DNA of 64,000 bases from Blasia pusilla (lineage: Eukaryota; Marchantiophyta; Marchantiopsida; Blasiales). The notes under the pieces were generated by a model. It had not been told where the DNA came from. It made no database searches and saw only the letters and a program-made list of their open reading frames with translations. The stretch is taken from assembly GCA_050084515.1 (NCBI GenBank), contig CM114272.1:620001-684000 (forward strand), read 5' to 3'. The translations under genes and the position numbers were made by a program. This document shows, in pieces, positions 24,446 through 37,600 of this stretch; the stretch's first letter is position 1; each line of letters begins with the position of its first letter.

Positions 24446-24496
24446 GAGGGTCCCACGAGTCCTTGCGACTCCAAAGGACTCGTGGGACCCTCGTCC
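24442..24496. repeat. Perfect 23-bp inverted repeat with a 9-base loop
   Basis: 24442-24464 (ggacgagggtcccacgagtc plus ctt) and 24474-24496 are exact reverse complements around a 9-base spacer. This would form a strong hairpin in RNA or cruciform DNA. It abuts the 42-bp tandem repeat. Confidence 0.95.
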
Positions 24497-24610
24497 CCAA
24501 CAAAACTGGGACGGGACCCTTCCCACACAACACGAAAAGTACAGTCTCAGGTGTCCGAGATTGGGGACGGGGTCGGTGGCAGGGATCGCGGTGCAGAGGG
24601 AGGACCTGGA

Positions 24611-25332
24611 GTATGTAAGAAGCAGGTAGAGGGACCGCGAGCTGAGCCGGTGGCCCTGTCGCCAGTGACCTACTATAGCGCGTGCTGAGCTCCCAGGGCT
24701 CACACGTCATGATGTGGTGACGTGGGAGACGGGCGAACTTGTTCGGGCCCACCACGGCCCCGCCCGGTGTTTGCCACGTCACACTAAAGGATTCGATTCG
24801 CTTTTACATTGAGTTTGAGTTCATGGTTTGTAGTCCCCCTAACTGCTAGTTTAGTTAACTAGTCATATAAATAGGTAGTTTAGTTTTTTAAGGTATTTTA
24901 CTAGTGGATGTTGGTGATTTGTGATGCTTATTCTGAATTGCTCTTTAGAAGTGTATTTATTCTTAGGAATGGAAAAATAGAGGAACTGAATTGGTAGGAT
25001 TGAGGCTTTTGGAAGTTTATTTGTTCTTAGGAATGAAAAAATAGAGGAATTGGATTGGTAGGATTGAGGACACTATTGGGAATAAGGTCACACAAAGGAA
25101 TAAATAAATAGTATCAATTCATTCAAATCCATATAACCTCTCATGGATGAAAAGCATAGTGTGATGTGGCAAACACTCGATGGACCATTGTGGGCCAGAA
25201 AAAGTTCGCCTATCTCCCACGTCACCACATCATGACGTGTGAGCCCTTGGGAGCCCAACACATGCTATAGTAAGTCTGTGGCGACTGGGCCACCAACTCA
25301 GCTTGCGGTCCCTCCCCTTGCTTCTCACATAC
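24611..25332. repeat. Long inverted repeat, two 176-bp arms, 370-bp spacer
   Basis: The left arm 24611-24786 begins gtatgtaagaagcagg and ends gtttgccacgtcacacta. The right arm 25157-25332 is its reverse complement at clearly high but imperfect identity, including the exact word ctcacacgtcatgatgtggt. Equal arm lengths suggest long terminal inverted repeats of a foldback or Mutator-like element. No target-site duplication or transposase is visible. The spacer holds a 64-bp tandem duplication (24948-25075). Confidence 0.8.
24948..25075. repeat. Tandem duplication of a 64-bp unit
   Basis: Two copies share ttcttaggaatggaaaaatagagga and tggtaggattgagg, at 24948-25011 and 25012-25075, inside the spacer of the long inverted repeat. 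Confidence 0.85.
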
Positions 25333-25638
25333 TTGTCGTGCGCATACACATCGCTACACAGCATACATCGCTGTCACCGAACACACGCACGATCCCATGC
25401 TAACTCACTGCATCCAAACAACGAAACAAGAAGTACCAAAATATCTCCAATTAAAATAATATCCAATCTCTCTCACAACACCATATTTATCACATGTGTG
25501 AACTCTCACATGTGTCTCTCAATGTCAAACCAAACTAACTTTCCTAATGAGAGGTTTGGGTTACACACACAAGGCAAGCAAGACCATAACTCCGCCGCCT
25601 CATGCCAAGAGGTTCAACAAAGGAAGAATGAGCTCTCA

Positions 25639-25748
<110 letters not shown>

Positions 25749-25968
25749 CCCCTCTCCCAAACTCTCTCCATGGTAACCTATGCTCCCAAGTCACCTCCTT
25801 GGCTCTTGACCTGATATAGGAGGTCAAGGGCTACTTACCAAAAATAGAAAGTTGATCATGTACTCAAAATGGTACTTATCTAAAATAGTAAGTTCCTCAA
25901 TATGGCGCCAAATGAGCCGAAACGAAGGGGAAACCTACTCTCTCAGGTTTCCGCGGCCTCAACATGTC

Positions 25969-26651
25969 TGAGAAAATGAGATACCATCAGAAGTATCTCC
26001 TTGTACAAAGTCAGAGTTAGCATCAGCTAGACCATCCATGATTTCAGCTTGTACACAATCAAAGAAATCAGTTCCTATCTCTATTGCCAAATCGAGCCCT
26101 ACCATGATGTGACTCTTCTTACTATCTAAGAGATATTAAGAAGGATTCTACACGATCACACCTTGCACTCACACTATAGCTCCTCACATGTCACCATTTC
26201 GAGAGATCGACATGGCTCACCATTGAGCACAAACAATCTCCATCAAAGATTCTAGACAAAACAACCTTGCCTTCCGGTGAGGCTCTAGCAAGCACAAAGA
26301 CAATTAGTCTCAATCTCCTCTTCCTACTCTCTGATCACTCTGCAAAGCAAGACCAAGAGCCTCGTGAGTCCTCACCAAAACTATGCATGTCAGAGAATTG
26401 ACTTCTGCTCTCTAAAGAGAGACATTATATACATGAGGGTGAGCACTTCTGGCCCTTAGATCTTCTTGGACAGATCCATACCCTAAAAAGATCCATACCC
26501 TAACTCGAGAGTTGCCCTAATTCAAGGTTCCCCTAAAAAGATAGAGGAACACTAAGTTATCTCTAACTAACTAAATTAGTATCCAACTAAGTTAGTATTT
26601 GACTAACTACTTTTAGGGCATGACTAAACTAGATATTAACAAATTTCAACA
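25969..26651 (-). mobile_element. Solo LTR, family LTR-A (inverted)
   Basis: Reverse-complement orientation: the plus strand starts tgagaaaatg and ends aaatttcaaca, so the LTR runs TGTTGAAATTT to CATTTTCTCA. It is about 683 bp and highly similar to the copies at 37457, 39184 and 40015. It interrupts dispersed repeat R3. Flanks share only gtc, so a full 5-bp target duplication is not preserved. Confidence 0.85.
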
Positions 26652-26759
26652 GTCATCTTCGACCTACTGAGTCTGTCCTCCACTACTCACGAAGGCGCTC
26701 TACTAGATCTCACCGATCTATTCTAAAAGACATGACATACTCCAAGTCCTCCCTCCACG

Positions 26760-28400
26760 CCCCGATCTATGTTTTTCGATACAAAAACTTAACCTATAAT
26801 GTATAGAAAAACACACAAATAAAGATGTTGTGCTAGATAGCCAGCCCAACCAAGAAAAAAAAAAAAGCAAGGCATACATGTAGAGGCTGTAAATATGATT
26901 GATGAATAATCTAATTTCCAAATTTATTAAGTGATATCAATTTTGAATGATCATATTGGTTAAGAGGGCAACTAATTCTATTGGTTGGTGTCAACACAAG
27001 AGGAATTCAAAAATTAAAAGGGCACTATGCAATAGTAATATAAATTATTGATAAAGGTCTTAGAGGACAAGGTTGTGTTCCATAATTCTCCTATAGCTCT
27101 TAGTTATTTCATTTAATTTGAGATTAGGCGTTATTAAGATTTTATGTCTCTTTCTTGTGATATTCTTCTAATTCGCTTAGTATTTCATCTCTTTCCCATT
27201 ATTTTTCATTATCTCAAGTACCCCTTTTCCACATACGAATGTATGATGTATCCTCTTTGTTTGTTACATATTTTGCAAGATATCGTCGAGATCTAGTAGA
27301 GCACTCTTTAGGATACTGGAAGATAACGTCAAGAGTTGTTATGGCCACACGTAACCTCGGATAGCAGGATTTTAATTCGTTTCGATTTATTTGGAATCAT
27401 ATTGAAAAACTTACTATTTCGAGAAAGTTACCATTTCAAACATAATTAATTTTCCATTTTAAGAAATAACCCTTAACCTCTTACAACATGTCAAAGGCCA
27501 AGAAGGTGACCTGGAAGCATAGGTTAAAATCTAGGATTAAGGGTTTGCGATTTACCTCCATCTTTCATAGCCACTACAAATGGAAGCAATTTTCAAGAGC
27601 AAGTTTGGAATTTCTTCTCTTAAGATTTTCAAATCCACCGGACCTGGTCTTTGCGCAGAAAGGTGGAATGATGGGTGTTAGAAGGCAACAAATCTTGATA
27701 AAAATAAGAGGAATCAAAAAAATCACAAATTTAGCTTTTTAGGAGACTTCTTTATGAGTAGATGAAGTCCAATCATGTGACATGCATCTAATCTAGTTTG
27801 ACGTAGTGATGGGAATAGGGAATCTTGTGCATCATTTACAAATGTGATATGTCACTCAATGGTGTGTCTCTCTAAATATGAACGCACAATCAGTTGGACT
27901 GATTCTTCTATTCAAGCATTCAACTTGTGGAGAAGATGGAGAAGTTTATGCTTGAAATCGACACATGGCAGTGCTTACTGTCTGTGTTGGAGTAGAAAGG
28001 CAGCATCATGTGAGGGTATTAGATTGAAAACCACTTGGGAGATGTTCTACTGAGGTGTAGTGCTAGCAGGTAACTGAGTAGACAGAAGGTCATCGGACAC
28101 ATGACTGCACTTACACTATTGGATTAACAAGAGGGAGGAGGTGCTCTACAGAATTACTCAAAGAAGGCACCCAAATCTCGGATGTTCTTTCAATGCACTA
28201 CATGAAGTAGATACTTGAACCTTTGTTAATTACATCAATGCAGCAAAGAGAAGCATTCTAAATTCGCAGATTGTACACCATGAACAGTTTTTACATTTAC
28301 TCCCAAAATATGTACAAGAGCATGTTCTGTATCTTATAAGGGTTCCTTAATCCTCAAAAAATGATCTGCATGGGATACATTTGCCTACAACCCCTCAGAA
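26760..28400. other. Intergenic stretch between CDKC-side repeats and RAD50, no gene recognised
   Basis: AT-rich, with several unsupported ORFs of 60-85 codons (27488-27742, 27844-28053). The right part (from about 28250) probably includes the RAD50 3' UTR and terminator. Confidence 0.5.
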
Positions 28401-28610
28401 CTCTAAACAAGTTGAACCGAGCAGAAAAACCTCGGTACCACGTCTTCTTATGCAAAGCTTAACAGCTCCACAGTGACAGCAGACGATGTTTTATATGATT
28501 CATGGATGAGCGCCGCCGCATCTTGGCTGAATGCTGTCATCTGTGAAGGTAAGTCTTTCAAGTGCCCTCACAACTGGATCTGGGTTGTACAACAGGACGT
28601 CCTCACCTGG

Positions 28611-31600
28611 CTACTCAAAGATCTCTTGTGCTTCAATGATGCTATGTTGGCTGCACACACCCAATCCATCCACCATCAGGGAAGCATGGGTAATGCAGGA
28701 GGCTTAAATCCTCAGAAGAATAGAACCAGCAAGCAAACTATCTTCTTCACTGTTAGCTGAGAAGTAAAACTGGACCACATCGTTATTACTCTACAGGTGG
28801 ATGACTTTCTCAGTGTTCAGAGAGTTCTCTTGAGATAGTTCAACTGGTGGAGAGAGAAATATGTGCACTCACTTATCATCTTTGGATATTCTATAATATC
28901 GCTCTGCATGTTGTCTCTGCCCAATCAGTTGCGCAAATCTTTCATCATGGGTGATGATAATCAGCTGAAAGTTTTCCTGACCTCTCCTATCTTCCATAAT
29001 CCTGCTCCAGAGTCCAACAGCAACAACCACATCGTACACCTCAGAGGTTATCACTAGGCCAAGATAAACTGAATGAGTAATGATCCGGTCCTCCTGGAAC
29101 TAAACTCTCAAAGCACCAAATTTACAAAGACATGAATCAGAAGAATAAGTCGATATAATAATGCCCCTTAAGAGAACAGAGACCATCCATAGAGCTAACC
29201 TGACAAGAGCTGATGCAAGACTCTCTGCATTTGGACCATCGAGGTTAGTGGTTGGTTCATCCAGAGCCAAGATTCCACAATTGAGGCAGAAGGTCTCCGA
29301 TAGGGCCAACCTGATTATTAGTGATGCTAGCACCTACATGCAAGGGAAAAAAAATGATCAAGAAAGTCCAATCCAATTCCAGAAAGAAGTCGAGCAAACA
29401 TCTACCATATTTGTTGCAAAGCTATTAGAATCTCGCCTCAACTTCCTATTTTTGTTAGTTTGAAGGCTATGGCTGTGCAAAAACGTACCACGGTTGTTGT
29501 AAGGCTGATATCGTGTAGTCTAGACAATATCTTGTTCATTATTGTCTTAGAGGCTCAGCTGGTTCAGCCTATTACTTGTTCAGGGTTCATTACAAATGGG
29601 GCAAGGCAATCACTCCAGCTTCATGGCTGGGAATATTTCTGGTTGATCTAAGGGTGTTGCACAGTAGGTGTCTGTTTTGTAACTCGGCTCTTGAGACTGT
29701 GAGACTTGAAAACTACAATATTTGCAGTAACCCAGATCATGCAAGACAATTCACATTATAGTCCTAAGAAGATTATTGTTCTAAATATTTTGAAAGAACT
29801 GTTAAACTATATGAGAGATGTAGACACAATGGTAATGATACAATGGTAAAGCTGCGACTAAGCTTAATGGAGAACTTCAAGCCTGATGTTTATTCAAGCC
29901 CCAGATTATATACTAATCTGGATATTGGCTAGAGACAAGATAGTCTGAGTGGCAAAGTGACCAAGTGACCAAGTGGCCAAGTGACCAAGTGACCAACTAG
30001 CCAACTGACCAAGTGGCCAAGTAGCAAACTGACCAAGTGGCCAAGTGACCAAGTAGCAAACTGACCAAGTGGCCAAGTGACCAAGTGACCAAGTGGCCAA
30101 GTAGCCAACTGACCAAGTGGCCAGCTGACCAAGTGGGCAAGTGACCCTTTTAGCTTAGATGTCGGACTGCTAAGAGTAGCAGCATTTAGGTAGTTCCTTT
30201 AACACATTTTAAGTCGAACACCTTCATCTAAAATGTATTTATCTAACACTCCCACTGAGCTAGGATAATCTAGCTGAAGAAATGCAGCTGTCTCGAAAAA
30301 GAGTCAGTATCTCCCACTCAGTTGCATAACATCCTAATATTTGGAGTAAGAAATAATGTTGGTCTTTAGATAGACTTTTAGTCAAAACATCAGCAGCCTG
30401 AACTGAGGATCTACATTCTTGTAGACGAATATTTTGTTGTTGAATGTGTTCTGATATGAAGAAGAATTTTAGTTCCAAATGTCGGATTTTGGAATTGGAA
30501 CAAAAATTATTTGATAGTTGAATTGCAGCTTGATTGTCTTCGTAAAAGAATTGCTGGAGTTTGCTGTAAAAAACCAATCTCAGCAAGTAAATGCTCTAAT
30601 CCAAAGTATTTCTTTGGTGGCCTCATTAAGGGCTATATATTCAGCTTCTGTAGTAGACTGTGCAGTAACTGTCTGCTTCCTTGAGGCCCAATGTACTGCA
30701 CCTCCTGCCATGATAAGAACAAATCCTGAAATAGATTTTCTATCATCTTTAGAAGAATTTAAACTGGCATCTGCATAGGCCTGAAGAGTAAAATCATGGG
30801 TGGAACCATCAAAGGTGATACCCATATTCGAAGTTCCTTCAAATACCTTAGAACATGCATGGCAGCTTGCCAATGCTCAATAGAATAGTTGGACATGTAT
30901 TTACATAACTGGCGACACTGAAAGAGATGTCAGTCATGGTTGAAGCATACATAAGACTTCCAACTATCGAAAGCATATGGATATTGCTGAAAATGAGCAA
31001 GATCATCACTTGTAGGAGCAGATGTGGGCTTGGACAATGTTGTCCCAGGCACAGAAGGGATAGAAACTGTATGACAATCTTTCATACCGAATTCTACAAG
31101 TTTTTCACAGATATACCTTTGTTGGTGCAAAGAAATCTTGTGATGTGCCCTGTCTCTTACCACCTGAAGTCCTAACAAGTGATGAAGCTCTCCCATGTCA
31201 ACCATTTTAAAAATGGACTGAACATGAATTTTAAATTGTTGTAGCTGAATGAGATTATCTGCTAGAATAGCAAGATCATCTACATATACAGCAATTATGA
31301 GTAATTGATCTGTAGAAGATCGTTTGTGATATAAACAAGGATCATAAGTACTTCTGAAAAAACCTGCAGAAGTCAAATATCCATCCATCTTTTGATACCA
31401 AGCTCGGGAGGATTGCTTCAAGCCATAAAGAGCTTTCTTCAGAAGACATACCTGTGGACCTGTTACCTCAAAACCGGAGAGGTTGATGCATGTGTATGAT
31501 TTCTTGTAGATCACCATGAAGAAAAGCAGTCTTGACATCCATTTGATGTAGTTCAGCATTAGAACAGCAGCAATGGAAAGCAGCATCCGGAGAGAAGTGA

Positions 31601-34600
31601 TATTTATGACAGGAGAAAATGTTTCTTTGTAATCAATTCCTTCTTTCTGTGAATAACCTTGGCTACCAGCCTGGCTTTGTACTTGAGAATACTTCCTGAA
31701 GAAGACCGTTTGATCTTAAAAACCCATTTACAAGAGACTATATTGGTAGTATCTGTGGATGACTTGTGCTTTTAGGTTTGTCACAAGAATCCAGGTTTTG
31801 TTTTCATGAAGAGAGGCAATTTCAGCTTCCATAGCAGTTTGCCATTCATGAGAATCTGATCTAGAGAGAGCTTCTGTTCTAGTGAGTGGATCAGATTGGA
31901 TACAAGAAGAGCTTAAGAATGTTTGAGCAAAGCATCATACATATGTACTGGTACAGATGTTCGTGATGATCGCCTAGGATGAAAAGATGTGGGCAGATGT
32001 CCCATGGAATTCTCTAAAGCAACAGCACCTGTTTCTTTTGAAGTATCTCCCACTATTTCAGTATTTGTCTGAACTGTAGTTTTTTCTTACTGCTTTAGGG
32101 ACAGTTATCGGTTCAGAGTTTTCTACTGGGAAATAATCAAAAATGGAGAGTAAGTAGAGTGAAAAACAGGAGGAAGGAGAAAGGAGTATCTTCATTGAAG
32201 ACAACATCTTTGCTGAGAAAACACGTTTTGTATTGGGATTGAAAAGTTTATAACATCTAGAACCAATCTGATAACCAAGGAATAACATTCTTCACCCGTA
32301 GAATCCATCTTTCTTCTTCTCTCAGCTGGAATGAGAGCAAATGCTTGACATCCAAACACTCGAAGATGTGTGAGAGTAGGTTTGAGACCACTCCAAGCTT
32401 CAGAAGGTGTTGTTGAAAGAGTTTGAGTAGGACTCAAGTTCAAGATAGTTAGCTGTAACAATTGCTTCTCCCCAAAATGATATAGGAAGGCGCATGTGAA
32501 TGAGCATACATCTTGCCTTTTCCTGTAGGTTGAGTCTTTCAGCAGATCCATTCTGCATAGGAGAATCTCTTCCTGTGCGTTGATGAAGAATACCAAAAGT
32601 CTGAAGAAAGACTTGGAAAGAAGAGTCTATGTATTCACCACCTCCATCTGTTCTGAGAACAGGAATCTGGAGGCCAGTTTCTTTCTCAACCATGATTTTG
32701 AACTTCTGAATGTAGAAAAGACATCTGACTTCTTGTGAAGAATATAGACAAAGGATTTCTTTGTATATTGGTCAAGAAAAGTACAGAAATAGTAGGCGTT
32801 TCCAATACTGGGTGTCTTCATTGGTCCTGCCAGATCACTGTGAATCAGATCTAGAGCCTTTTGAACAGGAAGATCTTGTCCATCTCCTGTGATATGTTGC
32901 CTGATGAGCTTGCCTTTAGCACAGCTTGTACAGAAATTGAGATCATCGACATGATCTAGACCTTGAACCATTTTCTTTTGATGTAGTTGCAATAAATGCT
33001 GATTGTTGAGATGTCCCATCTGATTGTGCCAGAGGTTGGATGAACTTCTGGCTATCAAAATTGTCGATGGAGTACAAGGTTGACATTCAATTAGATACAT
33101 GCCATGCCTGGCAAAACCTGTACCTAAACAATGACTTTGCTTGATGAGTTCAAAAGACATATTGTGAGAATAGAAAAGGGTATCTATAGAGTTTTCAGCA
33201 AGTTTCTTAACAGAAACAATATTGTGCTGTCCTGTAGGAATGAACAGAACATTGGAAAGAGTATGTAATTGGAAAAGAGCCTTTGGCAAAAGCTTTAATT
33301 GAACATTCCCAGTAGCTGTAGCATATATTTTGCCATTGCCTATTCCAGAAATGAGAATTGGAGAAATAGGAAGGAAATTAGAGAACAGTTCTCTTTGACA
33401 GCAAACATGGGAATTTGAACCAGAATCAAGGATCCAAAGTTTGGAAAGATCTGGGAAAATAGATGTAGAGGATCTTTGTATCATAAACAGATAGAGTGGT
33501 TCATCTGGTTGTAGTTCCTCAGATGTGGAGCATGTTAATGCTTGAGTGATAGGTGAAGTATTGAGTAGTAAAGATGAGGTATCTTCTGGTTGAGTTTTGC
33601 AGTACTCACGGAATTTCTTGAGAAATTTTCTGTTAGGACATTTGCTGGAGATGTGATCTTTCTCATTACAAATGTAACAGTAAGGCTGTTTTCCATTCCT
33701 CTGAGGAATGTTTCTTTGATACTGAGTAGATATAGACTGAAATGGACGTTTCCTGGTAGAATTATCAATAGAATTGGAAACTAAAATACTTTCAAAATTG
33801 GAAGGTTTATCTAGTTCAGAATCATACAGTACTCCAGTTTGAAGATCAAAAGAAGGTTTATCTTTCTGCATCAATACGTGAATGAGAGATTTGTATTCAG
33901 CAGGAAGTCTGCTAATAGCAAAAGTGAATAGAGATGTGTCTGAAACAGGAGATTGGATGCAAGATTATTTTATAATCTTGAGTTGTGACAGAAAAAAGAT
34001 GATCTGCAAGATTCAACAGTGAGTTTGTACATGGATGCTTGTAAGTGTAGTACAGAGAATGAACCTGTCGTATCATAATTGCGACATAGGCAGGCCCATA
34101 CTTCTTGAGCTGTATGAAGATGTTCTGTTAGAGCCAGAGGTTCTCCTGTCAAATGTAAACAAATCAGAAGCTCCTGAGCCTGACTTTCTAACTTTTCATT
34201 CTGCTGAATAGTCCGTGTTTGAAGTAGACGTTGACCTTGAACATATACTTGAGGTGCTGTATCTGCAGTTTCAGAAGGAGAGGTAGGTGACGATCTGACA
34301 CGGATGTATTATATACTCTTTTAACAACTGCATCCCATAAATCTCTGTAAACAAGAAGATTGTGATTCTTCCACTCTTTCCAGTTAGAACCATCAAAGAT
34401 TCAACATGGAAACCATCGTGATTCCCATTCAGGCCCATAACCTGTTAAAGTATATGAGAGATGTAGACACAATGGTAATGATACAATGGTAAAGCTAACT
34501 AAGCTTAATGGAGAACTTCAAGCCTGATGTTTATTCAAGCCCCAGATTATATACTAATCTGGATATTGGCTAGAGACAAGATAGTCTGAGTGGCAAAGTG

Positions 34601-37600
34601 ACCAAGTGACCAAGTGGCCAAGTGACCAAGTGACCAACTAGCCAACTGACCAAGTGGCCAAGTAGCAAACTGGCCAAGTGACCAAGTGACCAAGTGGCCA
34701 AGTAGCCAACTGACCAAGTGGCCAAGTGACCAAGTGGCCAAGTGGCCAAGTGACCAAGTGGCCAAGTGGCCAGCTGACCAAGTGGGCAAGTGACCCTTTT
34801 AGCTTAGATGTCGGACTGCTAAGAGTAGCAGCATTTAGGTAGTTCCTTTAACACATTTTAAGTCGAACACCTTTATCTAAAATGTATTTATCTAACAAGA
34901 ACTGATGACCAAACTTGAGAATCTGTCTATGTGACTGTTGAATCCACCTCTAAATTTATCCATTCTGGCAGAATGCCTATGTGAAAGGTTACATCCTGAG
35001 TGAGTAGTGAGAAACATCTGTTGTCTAACTTGACAACTCATGGGAGAACTGTCAGCTTAGGCTAGCTATCAAGTTGAGTCACCAAACATATCACAGGGTA
35101 TCTGAGAGACGCATCCCCTCTTCCTTCATCCATCAGAAATAAGGGCGATTTTCATATGCACCCAAGTTATACAGACTAACAAACAAAAAGAGGTCATACT
35201 CTGTTGTAAAACAAAGTAACTTGGAGTTTACTATAGTGAAAAGTAACTGATAGAATTACAACTCGAGCTGCTGAAGAACATTGAGAGGTGGAGCAATTAG
35301 ATGTGGAGACTGCTTTTCTGAATGGAGACCTGAAGGAAACCATCTACATGGATGTTCCAGATGGGTATGGTGGACATAGGGGCAATGCATGTTTGTTGAA
35401 GAAGGCATTGTATGGTCGTAAACAGGCTCCAAGAGCCTGGTATGAAAAGTTGGACTCTTACCTTAGGGAACAGGGGTTTTGTAGAGCTCATGCAGATTTG
35501 AGTGTTTACTGCAAAAATGGTACATTGTTCATTGCACTTTATGTAGATGACCTCCTGTTGCTAGGCAAAAGTAAGAAAGCAATCCAGCAAGCTAAGGACA
35601 ATCTTTGCTCAGTCTTTGCTATGACTATCATAGGCCCAGTGAAGTTCATCCTTGGAACTAAAGTTGAGAGGAACAGAGCAGAAGGATGGATTAGACTCAG
35701 TCAGACTCACTACATTGATGCGATGCTGACAAGGTATAGAATGGCTGAGGCAAAGCCAGTTTCTACTCCACTGATCCTGGGTGAAACTTGCCAAAACAGG
35801 TGCAGACAAACAGGAGGAGAATGAGAATGTTGAAAACCTTCAACATTTGTATCAGAGTGCTGTGGGTTCTCTGATGTTTGCCATGGTTTGCACAAGGCCA
35901 GATATCTCATATGCAGTGGGAGCACTGGCCAGGTACACGTCTAAACCTACTCTCACACATTGGAGATGTGTAAAGAGAGTCTTACGGTACTTGAAAGGTA
36001 CCAAGAATGCGTATCTCGAATACAGGAAACAAGGATGTTTTCCTACCTTGACTGGCTTCACAGATGCTAGTTGGGGGGATGATCCTGACAACAGCAGGTC
36101 TACTGGTGGATATGTATTTACATTGAGTGGGGGTACTATCAGTTGGCACAGCAAGCAACAAACATCTGTAGCCTTGTCCACAACAGAAGCTGAGCTTATG
36201 GCAGCTTCAAATGCTACTCGAGAAGTAGTTTGGCTGAGGAGATTGCTTGAGGAAGTTTGTTATAAGCAGAATGATGGAACTGTATTGTATTGTGATAATA
36301 CAGGAAGTATAAGTCTTCTCAAGAATCCTGTTCATCATCCTAGGACTAAGCATATAAATATTAGAAGAAGATTTATAGAGGAGAAAGAAAATGAGCAAAT
36401 AGTCCAAGTAGAATATTGTCCTACAGAGGATATGACAGCTGATGTATTGACAAAGGCATTGTCAAGAGAAAAGCACAACAAATGTGCTCAGAAGATGGGT
36501 CTTATATTAAACTCCAGTTAAGTGGGAGTGTTGTAAAACATAGTAACTTAGTGTTTTACCACAGTAAATAGTAATTTCTTGTTACCATAGAGTTACCTCA
36601 GTAATTCTGAGAATTACTATGGGCGGCAGGCCCTAACCCTAAAAACCCTAAAACTTAGAAACTCATTCTCTTGGCTGTATATAACCCTCTGAGGGTGCCC
36701 TGCGAATTTACATTCTCTTACACCTTTCTGGACACAACTCTCTGAGCTGAGGAGTTGATTGAGAAGCACTGAGTGTGCTTTGCTTACCTGAGTGGATTGT
36801 GCTTCTGACCTTAGTAGTTCAGTGTGCTAAGCACTGAGTGTGCTGCTGCTTACAGACTGAGAGGTCTGCTGACTTGAGGAGTTCAGTGAGTCTTGTGATA
36901 CAAGGTGTATAGTAGTACTAACCTGAGTGGTTGCTATTGCACTAAGTGTGCTTGAGAATGCAAGGTGATCTAGTGATGCAGGTTGTCTAGTGCTTTCCTC
37001 TACAATCTAACCTGAGTGGTTGCTATTGCACTAAGTGTGCTTGTAATAGCTAGGTTGTAGAGAAACTCTGATTCTAAAAGAATTAATATAGTAACTTTGT
37101 GTTTTACCACAGTAAATAGTAATTTCTTGTTACTATAGATTTACCTCAGTAATTCTGAGAATTACTGTGGGCGGCAGGCCCTAACCCTAAAACCCTAAAA
37201 CTCATTCTCTCGACTGTATATAACCCTCTGAGGGTGCCCGGAGAGATTACATTCTCTTACACCTTTTTCGTACACAACTCTCTGAGCTGAGGAGCTGATT
37301 GAGCAGCACTGAGAGTGCTTTGCTTACCTGAGTGGATTGTGCTTCTGACCTCAGTAGTTCAGTGTGCTGCTGCTTACAGACTGAGGTCTGCTGACCTGAG
37401 GGGTTCACTAAGTCTTGTGATGCAAGATGTCTAGTAGTACTAACCTGAGTGGTTGCTGTTGAAATTTGTTAATATCTAGTTTAGTCATGCTCTAAAAGTA
37501 GTTAGTCAAATACTAACTTAGTTGGATACTAATTTAGTTAGTTAGAGATAACTTAGTGTTCCTCTATCTTTTTAGGGTAACCTTGAATTAGGGCAATTCT

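Larger units (their letters stand above)
29800..34897 (-). mobile_element. Complete Ty1/copia LTR retrotransposon (Copia-1) with 5-bp target duplication
   Basis: LTRs lie at 29800-30248 and 34443-34897, both TGTTAGAT...TTAACA on the minus strand, flanked by a perfect AGAAC duplication (29795-29799 and 34898-34902). A polypurine tract (cagtgggag on the minus strand) abuts the left LTR. The internal region is read from the minus strand and holds gag, protease, integrase, reverse transcriptase and RNase H in copia order, but with several frameshifts. The two LTRs are very similar apart from changes in their minisatellite, so insertion is fairly recent. It has the same orientation as RAD50. Confidence 0.95.

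Noticed and set aside
29906-30132. Trp/Gly-rich [10 protein letters not shown] repeat ORFs (also 34547-34789)
   Set aside because: Translations of the 9-bp minisatellite in the Copia-1 LTRs; not a repeat protein gene. Unit length and lack of spacers also exclude a CRISPR array.
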